This document shows, piece after piece, positions 52,216-61,047 of a stretch of 64,000 bases of DNA (its first letter is position 1; each line of letters opens with the position of its first letter). The notes beneath the pieces are model-generated. The model was given only the letters and a program-made list of their open reading frames with translations. It was not told the origin of the DNA and did not search any database. Made by a program: the position numbers and the translations under genes. This stretch comes from Microbacterium oryzae (GTDB lineage Bacteria > Actinomycetota > Actinomycetes > Actinomycetales > Microbacteriaceae). The stretch is taken from NCBI RefSeq assembly GCF_030406385.1, contig NZ_JAUEPM010000001.1, positions 682,001-746,000 of the forward strand, read 5' to 3'.

Positions 52216-53145
52216 TCAGCCGCCGAGGGCGGGCAGCGGCGTCGAGCGGAGGACGCTGAGCATCATCGGCGCCACGCCGAGACACAGGAACGCGGGAAGC
52301 GTGCAGACGCCGAGGGGCAGCAGCAGCCGCGACCCGAGCCGCGCGGCGCGCATCCGCCCCCGCACCCGGGCGTCATGTCGGTCATGCGCGGCCGACGCGC
52401 GCAGCAACTCGACGGCGGGCACGCCGGCGGAGCGAGACAGCGCCAGGACGGGAGCGATCCCGTCATCGCCGCGCGGGCCGCCCGGCGCCTCGTCGACGAG
52501 ACGCCGCGCGCGCTCCGCGGAGACGCCGCCCGCGAGGCCGATGGCGACGAGCTCGGCGGTCATGCCCGGTGTGCCGGGCGGCGGCTGAGCCGCTCGCACC
52601 AGCCGCGCCGTCCAGACGCGGGCGAGGATGAGAAGCGATGCCCCCGCGCCCAGGCAGGCGAGCCCGATCGGGTCGCGGAAGAGCACGCCGAGCGTGTCGA
52701 AGCCGAGCGCAGCGCCGATGAGCAGGCCGAAGAGCGGCAGCCATCCCATCAGGCGCGCCGTGCCGGCCGGCTCGGCGAGGGCGACACGCACGTCGTCTCC
52801 GCTCTCATGTGCGTCGCGCAGCGCGCCCGCCATGGCGCGCAGGCTCTCGGCCAGCGGCGCGCCGACCGCGATCGACACCTCCCAGGCGGCCGCGACGTCG
52901 CGCCATGCGCTTGCCAGCCGCGCCTCGGCAGGGCTCCTCCCTCCGGTCGCCTGGGCCTCGATGGCCTCGACGAGGGGCACGCCGCTCGCGGCGCGCGCGA
53001 CGATCGCCTCTGCGTCTCGATCTCCGGCCTCCCCGAGGTGCCGCCAGGCCGAGGCGGGCGCGGCTCCCGCCTGCAGCAGCACGGCCAGCCGCAGCACGGT
53101 CTCCGCCACCGCGGCCGTGCGGTCCTCGCCCCGCTTCAGCGCCAC
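52216..53145 (-). CDS. Tad pilus platform protein (type II secretion F family)
   Basis: The 309-residue protein has T2SF features: AWEVSIAVGAPLAESLRAMAGAL, four hydrophobic segments (LFGLLIGAALGF, LACLGAGASLLIL, and two near the C-terminus) and LSRSAGVPAVELLRA. It forms the inner-membrane platform on which pilin is assembled. GTG 53145 follows AGGAGG by seven bases and overlaps the ATPase stop by ten bases. Only one such protein is found here, where other Tad systems have TadB and TadC. Confidence 0.82.
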   Translation of the reverse strand: MALKRGEDRTAAVAETVLRLAVLLQAGAAPASAWRHLGEAGDRDAEAIVARAASGVPLVEAIEAQATGGRSPAEARLASAWRDVAAAWEVSIAVGAPLAESLRAMAGALRDAHESGDDVRVALAEPAGTARLMGWLPLFGLLIGAALGFDTLGVLFRDPIGLACLGAGASLLILARVWTARLVRAAQPPPGTPGMTAELVAIGLAGGVSAERARRLVDEAPGGPRGDDGIAPVLALSRSAGVPAVELLRASAAHDRHDARVRGRMRAARLGSRLLLPLGVCTLPAFLCLGVAPMMLSVLRSTPLPALGG

Positions 53146-54158
53146 GGCTCGACCTCCTCGATGCCCAGGCGCTGGCCCGACTCGCGGAAGCGCCCGACCC
53201 GGGCGAGACGGCGATGCCCCGCGCGGTCGCGCTCCAGATGCAGGACGAAGGCGATCGCGCTCTCCACCTGCCGCGCGACCGCGTGGTCGTCCATCCCGGC
53301 CAGCGCGCCGAGCGCCTCCAGCCGGGCGGGCACGTCGTCGAGGCCGGAGGCGTGCAGCGTTCCCGCGCCGCCGTCGTGTCCGGTGTTCAGCGCGGTGAGG
53401 AGCTCGCGCACCTCCTCCCCTCGGCATTCGCCCACCACGATGCGGTCGGGTCGCATCCGCAGGGATTCGCGGACGAGCCGCGCGAGGCCGATCTCCCCGA
53501 CGCCCTCGAGGTTCGGCTGCCGGACCTCGAGGGCGATCTGATGGGGATGGGCGATGCGGAGCTCGGCGACGTCCTCGATCGTGACGATGCGCTCGTTGGC
53601 CGGCGCGTGCGACAGCATGGCCGCGAGCAGCGTGGTCTTGCCCGTGCCTGCGGCCCCGGTCACCAGCACGTTCCGACGCGCATGGACGACCTCGATGAGC
53701 CAGTCCCGCACCTCCGCGGCGAACGTGCCGCCGCGGCAGAGGTCGGCGAGGTCTGCGTGGGCGAGTCGAGGGATGCGGATGGACAGCGCTGTGCCTCCGG
53801 AGCTCACGGGCGGCAGCACCGCGTGGATGCGCAGACCGCCCGTGAGGCGCACGTCCACGCACGGCGTCGCCTCGTCGATGTGCCGCCCGCCCCGCGCGAT
53901 GAGTGCGGTCGCGAGATCGCGCACCTCGCGCTCGGATGCACGCCAGCTCGTCTCCCGCTCCGGCCCGGAGCCCCGGTCCACGAACAGTCCCGCCGTCCCG
54001 TTGACGAAGAGATCGGTGACCCCGCCGTCGGCGAGGTACGGCGCGAGCGGACCCAGGTCCGCCCGCGCCGCCTGGTCGTCCCGGTGCGGGCTCTCCGCGC
54101 GTTCGTCCGCGGCGCGGCGGGGGCGTCCGCGCGGCTGGACGATGAAGGGGACGGCCAT
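53136..54158 (-). CDS. Tad pilus assembly ATPase (TadA/CpaF-like)
   Basis: This 340-residue secretion ATPase shows VTDLFVNGTAGLFV, Walker A GAAGTGKTT, the Asp box TIEDVAELRI, MRPDRIVVGECRGEEV (Walker B with Glu) and the His box GTLHASG. It powers pilus extension. TAGCGT on minus (54165-54170) ends six bases before ATG 54158, so the locus begins with a leaderless mRNA. The septum-site protein (Rv3660c-like) that often precedes it is not here. Confidence 0.9.
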   Translation of the reverse strand: MAVPFIVQPRGRPRRAADERAESPHRDDQAARADLGPLAPYLADGGVTDLFVNGTAGLFVDRGSGPERETSWRASEREVRDLATALIARGGRHIDEATPCVDVRLTGGLRIHAVLPPVSSGGTALSIRIPRLAHADLADLCRGGTFAAEVRDWLIEVVHARRNVLVTGAAGTGKTTLLAAMLSHAPANERIVTIEDVAELRIAHPHQIALEVRQPNLEGVGEIGLARLVRESLRMRPDRIVVGECRGEEVRELLTALNTGHDGGAGTLHASGLDDVPARLEALGALAGMDDHAVARQVESAIAFVLHLERDRAGHRRLARVGRFRESGQRLGIEEVEPWR

Positions 54159-54292
54159 GCTCCGACGCTACGAAGACCACTGTCTCGAGAACGGCCGCTC
54201 TGACCATCCGTGGAGAACCGCGCGGCGACACGCCGCCTGGGCACACGACGAGCCCCCGACTTTCGGCGGTACCGACCCCCTGCCGGCCGACG

Positions 54293-54298
54293 TACATT
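54293..54298 (+). promoter_or_regulatory. Candidate -10 of acs
   Basis: TACATT is the best -10 in the 210-base gap between the divergent tadA and acs. No clear -35 or CRP-like operator is visible, and the mRNA leader would be about 65 bases with AAGGAG before ATG 54369. Confidence 0.35.
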
Positions 54299-54368
54299 CG
54301 TGGGGACGGCGTGATCGCCGTCGCCGCGTCGTCGCGGCCCGAGAGACCGTCCGCGAAGGAGCGATCGA

Positions 54369-56336
54369 ATGTCCAGCCAGATCGACCACCTGTTCACCGA
54401 GAGCCGGCGCTTCGCGCCGTCCCCCGAGTTCGCCGCGCAGGCCGTGGCCGGCGCCGACCTGTACGAGCGCGCGAAGGCAGACCGCGAGGGTTTCTGGGGC
54501 GAGCAGGCGCGGGAGCTGCTGCACTGGGAGAAGCCGTTCACGCAGGTGCTCGACTGGTCGACGCCGCCGTTCGCGAAGTGGTTCGCCGACGGCGAGCTGA
54601 ACGTCGCCTACAACTGCCTCGACCGGCACGTGGAGGCCGGGAACGGCGACCGCGTGGCGCTGCTGTGGGAGGGCGAGCCGGGCGACAGCCGCCGCATGAC
54701 CTATGCGGAGCTCACGGACGAGGTCAAGCGCCTCGCGAACGTGCTCACCGACCTCGGCATCGAAGCCGGCGACCGGGTCGCGATCTATCTGCCGATGATC
54801 CCCGAGGCGATCGCCGCGATGCTCGCCGTCGCCCGCATCGGCGCCATCCACTCCGTGGTCTTCGGCGGATTCAGCGCCGACAGCCTGCGGTCGCGCATCG
54901 ACGACGCCGGCGCGAAGCTCGTCATCACCGCCGACGGCGGCTACCGCAAGGGCAAGGTCTCGCCGCTGAAGCCGGCCGTCGACCAGGCGCTCGCCGACCG
55001 CGGCGACGGCGCGCAGCTCACGGTAGAGCACGTGCTCGTCGTGCGCCGCGGCGAGAACGACGTGGAGTGGACGGATGGGCGGGACCTCTGGTGGCACGAG
55101 GCCGTGTCCGCCGCCTCCGCCGAACACGTCGCGCGGGCGTTCCCCGCGGAGAACCCGCTCTACATCCTCTACACCTCGGGCACGACCGGGAAGCCGAAGG
55201 GCATCCTCCACACCTCGGGCGGCTACCTCACCCAGGCCGCGTACACCCACCGCAACGTGTTCGACCTCCACCCGGAGACCGACGTCTACTGGTGCACCGC
55301 CGACATCGGCTGGGTGACCGGGCACACCTACGTGACGTACGGCCCGCTCGCCAACGGCGCCACGCAGGTGCTCTACGAGGGGACGCCCGAGTTCCCCCAC
55401 CCCGGCCGCTGGTGGGACATCGTCGAGAAGTACGGCGTGACCATCCTCTACACCGCGCCCACGGCCATCCGCGGATTCATGAAGCAGGGCCGGGTCATCC
55501 CGCAGCAGCACGATCTGTCGAGCCTGCGCGTGCTCGGGTCGGTCGGCGAGCCCATCAACCCCGAGGCGTGGGTCTGGTACCGCGACGTCATCGGCGGTGG
55601 GAAGACGCCCATCGTCGACACGTGGTGGCAGACGGAGACCGGCGCGATCATGGTGTCGGCCCTGCCGGGCGTGACCCAGACGAAGCCGGGCAGCGCGCAG
55701 GTGCCGCTCCCCGGCATCTCCATCGACGTGGTCGATGAGAAGGCCGAGCACGTCGGCAACGGCAACGGCGGCCTGCTCGTCGTCACCGAGCCCTGGCCCA
55801 GCATGCTGCGCGGCATCTGGGGCGACCCCGAGCGCTATCGCGAGACGTACTGGGAGAAGTTCCAGGACCAGGGCTACTACTTCGCCGGGGATGGCGCACG
55901 CCTGGACGAGGACGGCGACGTCTGGTTGCTGGGCCGGGTCGACGACGTCATGAACGTCTCCGGGCATCGGCTCTCCACGGCGGAGATCGAGTCGGCCCTC
56001 GTCGCACACGAGGCGACGGCGGAGGCGGCGGTCGTGGGCGCCTCGGACGAGACGACGGGCCAGGCTGTGGTCGCCTTCGTCATCCTCAAGGAGAGCTACC
56101 TCACGCAGCACGGTCCGGATGGGCTCGCGAACCAGCTGCGCGCGTGGGTCGGCGAGCAGATCGGCCCGATCGCCCGCCCGCGCGACGTCTACATCGTGGG
56201 CGAGCTCCCGAAGACCCGCTCCGGCAAGATCATGCGTCGACTCCTCCGCGACGTGGCCGAAGGCCGCGAGATCGGCGACACGCAGACCCTCGCCGACACC
56301 GCCGTGATGAGCGTGATCTCCGCGCAGGTGCGCTGA
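54369..56336 (+). CDS. acs: Acetyl-CoA synthetase
   Basis: The 655-residue enzyme activates acetate to acetyl-CoA through acetyl-AMP. It has the adenylate motif YTSGTTGKPKGILH, DTWWQTETGAIM, YYFAGDGARLDEDGDVWLLGR (hinge) and the C-terminal catalytic Lys620 in PKTRSGKIMRR, a site of acetylation control in related enzymes. GAAGGAG precedes the ATG at a normal distance. It ends before a long inverted repeat. Confidence 0.96.
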   Translation: MSSQIDHLFTESRRFAPSPEFAAQAVAGADLYERAKADREGFWGEQARELLHWEKPFTQVLDWSTPPFAKWFADGELNVAYNCLDRHVEAGNGDRVALLWEGEPGDSRRMTYAELTDEVKRLANVLTDLGIEAGDRVAIYLPMIPEAIAAMLAVARIGAIHSVVFGGFSADSLRSRIDDAGAKLVITADGGYRKGKVSPLKPAVDQALADRGDGAQLTVEHVLVVRRGENDVEWTDGRDLWWHEAVSAASAEHVARAFPAENPLYILYTSGTTGKPKGILHTSGGYLTQAAYTHRNVFDLHPETDVYWCTADIGWVTGHTYVTYGPLANGATQVLYEGTPEFPHPGRWWDIVEKYGVTILYTAPTAIRGFMKQGRVIPQQHDLSSLRVLGSVGEPINPEAWVWYRDVIGGGKTPIVDTWWQTETGAIMVSALPGVTQTKPGSAQVPLPGISIDVVDEKAEHVGNGNGGLLVVTEPWPSMLRGIWGDPERYRETYWEKFQDQGYYFAGDGARLDEDGDVWLLGRVDDVMNVSGHRLSTAEIESALVAHEATAEAAVVGASDETTGQAVVAFVILKESYLTQHGPDGLANQLRAWVGEQIGPIARPRDVYIVGELPKTRSGKIMRRLLRDVAEGREIGDTQTLADTAVMSVISAQVR

Positions 56337-56357
56337 GAATCCGGGCGCTCTGCGCCT

Positions 56358-56470
56358 GGACGTCGAGCGAGCGCAGCGAGACGAAACGCCGCGAGCCGAC
56401 CCTGGGGCTGTTTCCCGGATCGGCTCGCGGCGTTTCGTCTTCCTCGCTGGCGCTCGGTCGCTCGACGTCC
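56358..56470. repeat. Long imperfect inverted repeat between acs and ridA
   Basis: The left arm 56358-56399 and right arm 56420-56470 are complementary apart from three small insertions. The outer part pairs from GGACGTCGAGCGA, and the inner ACGAAACGCCGCGAGCCGA (19 bp) is perfect. The 20-base loop has a CCCTGGGGC core. It separates convergent genes and could terminate both, but its size suggests a separate repeat family. Confidence 0.85.
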
Positions 56471-56481
56471 GAGGAGGTGGC

Positions 56482-56940
56482 TCACTCGAAGAGGAAGGCC
56501 ACCTCGACCTCGACGGGCGAGTCCAGCGGCAGCACGGGCACGCCCACCGCCGAGCGGGAGTGGCGCCCGGCCTCGCCGAAGATCTCGCCGAGCACCTCGC
56601 TCGTGCCGTTGATCACCCCGGGCTGCCCGGTGAAGGCCGGGTCGGAGGCGACGAAGCCGGTGACCTTGAGCACGCCGGTCAGCCGGTCGACGCCGCCCAC
56701 CGCATCTGCCGCGGCGGCCAGCGCGTTCAGCGCGCACGTGCGCGCGAGGCCCTTCGCGTCCTCCGACGAGACGCCGGCGCCGACCTTGCCCGTCTGCGGC
56801 AGAGCGCCGGCGACCATGGGCAGCTGCCCCGAGGTCTGCACGACATCGCCGTGCACCTTGGCCGGGATGTAGGCCGCGACCGGCGCGACGACGGCCGGCA
56901 GCTCGATGCCGAGCTCGGCCAGGCGCGCGGAGACCGTCAC
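56482..56940 (-). CDS. RidA family protein (reactive imine deaminase-like)
   Basis: The 152-residue protein belongs to the YjgF/RidA superfamily, with KVHGDVVQTSGQLPMV, NALAAAADAVGGVDRLTGVLKVTGFVAS, HSRSAVGVPVLPLDSPVEVEVAF. The arginine that RidA uses for enamine deamination is not found in its usual place, so this belongs to a paralogous subgroup (Rv3678c-like). GTG 56940 overlaps the DUF4177 stop by four bases, so the two are coupled. Confidence 0.88.
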   Translation of the reverse strand: MTVSARLAELGIELPAVVAPVAAYIPAKVHGDVVQTSGQLPMVAGALPQTGKVGAGVSSEDAKGLARTCALNALAAAADAVGGVDRLTGVLKVTGFVASDPAFTGQPGVINGTSEVLGEIFGEAGRHSRSAVGVPVLPLDSPVEVEVAFLFE

Positions 56941-57161
56941 TGCGCGCCGCCCTCGAACTGGCGGGCCGCCTCGGCTGCGGCGCCGAGGCCGGCGTTCGCC
57001 GGGCCTGCCTCGGTGAGGGGGCGCTTGAGATAGGCGACCAGACCGCCCTCGGGGCCCTGGACGACCTGCACGAGCTCCCACCCCTGCTTGCCCCAGTTGT
57101 TGAGGATGGCGGCGGTGTTGTGGATGAGAAGCGGTGTGGTGAGGTACTCCCACGTGGTCAT
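56937..57161 (-). CDS. DUF4177 small protein
   Basis: The 74-residue protein has TWEYLTTPLLIHNTAAILNNWG and KQGWELVQVVQGPEGGLVAYLKRP, the core of DUF4177-like proteins, ending in an Ala-rich tail. Its function is unknown. It is encoded just before ridA with overlap. It is divergent from the penicillin-binding protein gene across a 96-base gap. The ATG is preceded by AGGAGTTCC. Confidence 0.78.
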   Translation of the reverse strand: MTTWEYLTTPLLIHNTAAILNNWGKQGWELVQVVQGPEGGLVAYLKRPLTEAGPANAGLGAAAEAARQFEGGAQ

Positions 57162-57257
57162 GGAACTCCTGTCGTCGAGGCCGAGACGGCACTGAGAATG
57201 CGGCGCGAGAGCGCCGCGAACGGCGGGATGCTCAGGGAACTCCCCTACGATCAGCCT

Positions 57258-59861
57258 ATGCCCGGAGTGAAAAAGACTGCGAGCGGTGTGCTCGGCGGGA
57301 TGCTCGGCCTCGTCGGCCTGAGCGCCATCGCCGGTGTGCTCGTCACCGCCACCGTCACCCCCGCGATCGCCGTCGCCGGCTCTGCCGCGTCCAGCGCGAT
57401 CACGATGTTCGACAAGCTTCCCGCGTATCTCGAGGTGGATACGCCCATGCTGCCGACCACGATCTATGCGAAGGGTCTGGACGGCGAGGACTTCGCCCTC
57501 ACGTCCTTCTACGACCAGAACCGCATCCCCCTCGACTACGAGGACGTCACGCAGACGATGTACGACGCGATCCTCTCCAGCGAGGACCCGCGCTACTACG
57601 AGCACGGCGGCGTCGACCTCATCGGCACCACGCGCGCGCTGCTCAGCAACCTGCAGAGCGGGTCGAACGGGCAGGGCGGCTCGTCGATCAGCCAGCAGTA
57701 CGTCAAGAACGTGCTCATCCAGAAGTGCGAGCAGGAGGCCCCGTTCGGCTCCGAGGAGCAGCAGGCCTGCTACTACGAGGCCACCGAGGCGGATGGCGCC
57801 GAGGGCTACGAGCGCAAGCTCCAGGAGATGCGGTACGCGATCTCCATCGAGCAGGAGTACTCGAAGGACGAGATCCTCATCGGGTACCTCAACATCGCCA
57901 ACTTCGGCGGCTCCACCTACGGCATCGAGGCGGCAGCGGAGTACTACTTCAGCACGACCGCGGCGAAGCTGACGCTCAACCAGGCGGCCACGCTCGCCGG
58001 CATGGTGCAGAACCCGAACCGCTACCGCATCGACCTGCCTGACGGCTCGTACGTCGACGGGGACGGCGTCGCCCGCAATGGCGCCGAGGACGGCTACGCC
58101 TCGACGAAGCAGCGCCGCGACTACGTTCTGGGACGACTCCTCGAAGACGGCAAGATCACGCAGGAGCAGCACGACGCCGCCGTCGAGGAGCCGATCGAGC
58201 CCAAGATCAATCCGCGTGAGACCGGCTGCGAGGCTGCGGGCGGCTCGGCCTACTTCTGCAAGTACGTCCAGGAGACGATCCTCAACGACCCCGCCTTCGG
58301 CGAGGAGAAGGCGGACCGCTGGGAGACCCTGCGCCGCGGCGGCCTCGACGTCTACACCACCCTCGACTTCAACATCCAGATGCCCGCCGAGGAGGCGATG
58401 AAGGCCACGGCCGCCTCGCACATCGACGGCATGGAGTTCGGCGCCGCCGCCGTGACCATCGAGCCCAGCACCGGCAAGATCCTCGCGATGGCGCAGAACA
58501 CCAACTTCTCCGAGGACGAGGCGGTCGTCACGAGCCAGCCCGGGTACTCCTCGCTCGTCTATGCGGCCGACAACGCGCACGGTTCGTCCAGCGGATTCCC
58601 GGTCGGCTCGACCTACAAGCTCTTCACCCTCATCGACTGGCTCGAGAACGGCCGTTCGATCAACGAGGTGCTGAACGCGAACAACCGAGTCTTCCAGTGG
58701 ACGTGCGACGGTGCACCGCAGTCCAACAGCACCAAGATCGGCAACTTCGGCAACAGCGGCGGCTACACCGGCACGATCTCGAACTTCACGCGCGACTCGC
58801 TGAACTCCGGCTTCCTCGCGATGGCCGAGCAGCTGGACGTGTGCGAGATCAACGGGGTCGCGGAGCGCTTCGGCGTCACCCTCGGCAACGGCGGCTCCGT
58901 GACCGAGAATCCGGCTCTCTACGATGTGCTCGGCTCGAAGGCCATCGCTCCCCTCTCGATGGCGTCGGCCTACGCGACCATCGCCAACAACGGCGTGCGC
59001 TGCACCCCGCACGCCATCGACCACATCACCGACGTGAACGGCGAGGAGGTGCCGGTTCCCGAGACGGGCTGCGAGCCCGTCGTCGAGGCGAACATCGCGG
59101 CCACCGCCGCTGCGGCGCTGAAGACCGTCATGGCGAGCGGCGGCACCGGCTCGCGGGCCAACCCGGGAGACGGCACCGAGCTCATCGGCAAGACCGGCAC
59201 GCACGAGAACATCTCGACCATGATGATCGAGTCCTCGACGGCGGCCACCACCGCCGTCTGGGTGGGCAACAGCCGCGGGACCACCGACCTCCGCACCGTG
59301 TGGAGCAATGGGATCAACGGCAACGATGTGCGCTACGAGCTCGCCCGGCCCATCCAGGCGGCGGCGAACCAGTACTACCCCGGCGCGGCGTTCCAGACGC
59401 CCGACTCGAACCTCACGCGTCGGATCCTCGTCGACCTGCCCGATGTGACGGGCATGTCCGTCGAGGAGGCGACCGACGTCCTCCGTGGCAAGGGCTTCGG
59501 CGTGACGGTGGGAGACACCGTCTCCGGCGACCAGCCGAAGGGCACCATCCAGCGTCAGGACCCGGGCGCGGGTCAGGCCGCCGGCGGCGCCAACGTCACG
59601 ATCTTCCCGAGCGACGGCAAGGCCTCGGCCGTCCCCGACGTGTCGGGGATGTCGGTGAAGGCCGCGTTCGCGGCCATCACCGGCGCCGGCTTCTCGAACG
59701 TCGAGCGCGGCAGCTGCGAGACGAAGGCGAACGCGGGCGACGGCAAGGCCACCTCGACCGACCCCGAAGCCGGCGCGGTCGCGTCGCCCGACACGACCAT
59801 CCGCGTGAACTACGCGGCGAAGTCCTGCGGTGACGACGAGGACGAGAAGGACGACGACTGA
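57258..59861 (+). CDS. ponA: Bifunctional penicillin-binding protein with PASTA domains
   Basis: The 867-residue class A PBP has one N-terminal membrane anchor. The glycosyltransferase domain has SSEDPRYYEHGGVD (catalytic Glu109) and GGSSISQQYVKN. The transpeptidase has Ser451-x-x-Lys454 in GSTYKL and Lys645-Thr-Gly in IGKTGTHE. Two PASTA domains follow (PDVTGMSVEEATDVLRGKGF, then PDVSGMSVKAAFAAI), which bind peptidoglycan fragments. TACGAT (57246-57251) ends six bases before ATG 57258. It polymerises and crosslinks the cell wall, and its order with the next gene is conserved (ponA2-Rv3683). Confidence 0.94.
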   Translation: MPGVKKTASGVLGGMLGLVGLSAIAGVLVTATVTPAIAVAGSAASSAITMFDKLPAYLEVDTPMLPTTIYAKGLDGEDFALTSFYDQNRIPLDYEDVTQTMYDAILSSEDPRYYEHGGVDLIGTTRALLSNLQSGSNGQGGSSISQQYVKNVLIQKCEQEAPFGSEEQQACYYEATEADGAEGYERKLQEMRYAISIEQEYSKDEILIGYLNIANFGGSTYGIEAAAEYYFSTTAAKLTLNQAATLAGMVQNPNRYRIDLPDGSYVDGDGVARNGAEDGYASTKQRRDYVLGRLLEDGKITQEQHDAAVEEPIEPKINPRETGCEAAGGSAYFCKYVQETILNDPAFGEEKADRWETLRRGGLDVYTTLDFNIQMPAEEAMKATAASHIDGMEFGAAAVTIEPSTGKILAMAQNTNFSEDEAVVTSQPGYSSLVYAADNAHGSSSGFPVGSTYKLFTLIDWLENGRSINEVLNANNRVFQWTCDGAPQSNSTKIGNFGNSGGYTGTISNFTRDSLNSGFLAMAEQLDVCEINGVAERFGVTLGNGGSVTENPALYDVLGSKAIAPLSMASAYATIANNGVRCTPHAIDHITDVNGEEVPVPETGCEPVVEANIAATAAAALKTVMASGGTGSRANPGDGTELIGKTGTHENISTMMIESSTAATTAVWVGNSRGTTDLRTVWSNGINGNDVRYELARPIQAAANQYYPGAAFQTPDSNLTRRILVDLPDVTGMSVEEATDVLRGKGFGVTVGDTVSGDQPKGTIQRQDPGAGQAAGGANVTIFPSDGKASAVPDVSGMSVKAAFAAITGAGFSNVERGSCETKANAGDGKATSTDPEAGAVASPDTTIRVNYAAKSCGDDEDEKDDD

Positions 59862-60781
59862 TGCCGGCAGCACGGGCCGGTCTCACGGCCCTCGGCGCCC
59901 TTGCGGGCGCCGGGGCCGCGGCCGCCGTCTGGGGCATCGGCATCGAGCGCCACCTCTACACCGTCCGCCACCACACCGTGCGCGTGCTGGAGGCGGGGGC
60001 GAACCCGATCCGCATCCTGCACGTCTCCGACGCGCACATGGCCCCCTGGCAGCGCGGCAAGCAGGCGTGGATGGCGCGGCTCGCGTCGCTGCGGCCCGAC
60101 CTCGTCGTGAACACGGGCGACAATCTCGGGCACCCCGAGGGCCTCGACGGCATCCGTCGCGCCTTCGCCGCCTTCCGCGGCGTCCCGGGCGTCTTCGTGC
60201 ACGGGTCGAACGACCTGTACGAGCCGTCGCCGCGAAACCCGTTGCGGTACATCACCGGCCCCTCCCAGCGCCGCCAGTCCGCGCCCCCGCTCGACACCGA
60301 CGCGCTGGACACCTTCTTCGCCGACGAGCTGGGCTGGACCGGACTGAACAACGCCGCCCGCACCCTCGAGGTCCACGGCACGCCGGTCAACGTGTTCGGC
60401 GTGAACGACGCGCACCACCGTCTCGACGACCTCGACGCGCTCCCCGGCCTCGTGTCGACCCTGCCGGAGGCGCCGCTCACGCTCGGCGTCACGCACGCGC
60501 CGTACCAGCGGGTGCTGAACCGCTTCGCCGACGTCGGAGCGGATGTCATCCTCGCCGGGCACACGCACGGCGGCCAGGTGCGGGTGCCGTTCTACGGGGC
60601 TCTCGTGTCGAACTGCGACCTCCCCACCCGGCAGGCTCGCGGGCTCTCCACGTGGACGCACGACGGCCGCACGGTGCCGCTGAACGTCAGCGCCGGACTC
60701 GGCCACTCCATCTACTCCCCCGTGCGCTTCGCGTGCCCGCCCGAGGTCTCGCTCCTCACGCTGGCGCCGCGCGGCCGGTGA
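59861..60781 (+). CDS. Membrane-anchored metallophosphoesterase
   Basis: The 306-residue calcineurin-like enzyme begins with a hydrophobic ALGALAGAGAAAAVWGIGIE segment. Metal motifs are ILHVSDAHMAPW, VVNTGDNLG, FVHGSNDLYE, VTHAPY and LAGHTHGGQVRVP. Relatives hydrolyse UDP-sugar-lipids or phospholipid-linked substrates. Here the wall-synthesis neighbour suggests a role at the membrane, but the substrate is unknown. ATG 59861 overlaps the ponA stop by one base (TGATG). Confidence 0.88.
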   Translation: MPAARAGLTALGALAGAGAAAAVWGIGIERHLYTVRHHTVRVLEAGANPIRILHVSDAHMAPWQRGKQAWMARLASLRPDLVVNTGDNLGHPEGLDGIRRAFAAFRGVPGVFVHGSNDLYEPSPRNPLRYITGPSQRRQSAPPLDTDALDTFFADELGWTGLNNAARTLEVHGTPVNVFGVNDAHHRLDDLDALPGLVSTLPEAPLTLGVTHAPYQRVLNRFADVGADVILAGHTHGGQVRVPFYGALVSNCDLPTRQARGLSTWTHDGRTVPLNVSAGLGHSIYSPVRFACPPEVSLLTLAPRGR

Positions 60782-60850
60782 CCGCGCCGCTCCCGGGGAC
60801 ACGCCGATTCGGCGGACGGCTCCGCATCGGGTAGAGTAGACGGGTTGCCA

Positions 60851-60927
60851 CGGGGTGTGGCGCAGCTTGGTAGCGCGCGTCGTTCGGGACGACGAGGCCG
60901 CAGGTTCAAATCCTGTCACCCCGACCA
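60851..60927 (+). tRNA. tRNA-Pro (anticodon CGG)
   Basis: Acceptor CGGGGTG pairs with CACCCCG (60917-60923). The anticodon stem CGTCG with CGACG encloses TTCGGGA (anticodon CGG), and the T arm is GCAGG-TTCAAAT-CCTGT. CCA is encoded (60925-60927). TAGAGT at 60832-60837 is a good -10. Confidence 0.97.
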
Positions 60928-60932
60928 GCACG

Positions 60933-60966
60933 AGAAGAGGGACCCGCGAGAGCGGGTCCCTCTTCT
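60933..60966 (+). terminator. Terminator of tRNA-Pro
   Basis: AGAAGAGGGACCCGC (60933-60947) pairs perfectly with 60952-60966 over a GAGA tetraloop. It follows the tRNA directly. Confidence 0.85.
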
Positions 60967-61047
60967 GCTTCCCGCCCGCTCCTCCGGATGGCTCATGCGC
61001 GTCGCGTAGGCTGGTGCGGTTCGCGCCCTTCCGCCATCCGGAGAGTC

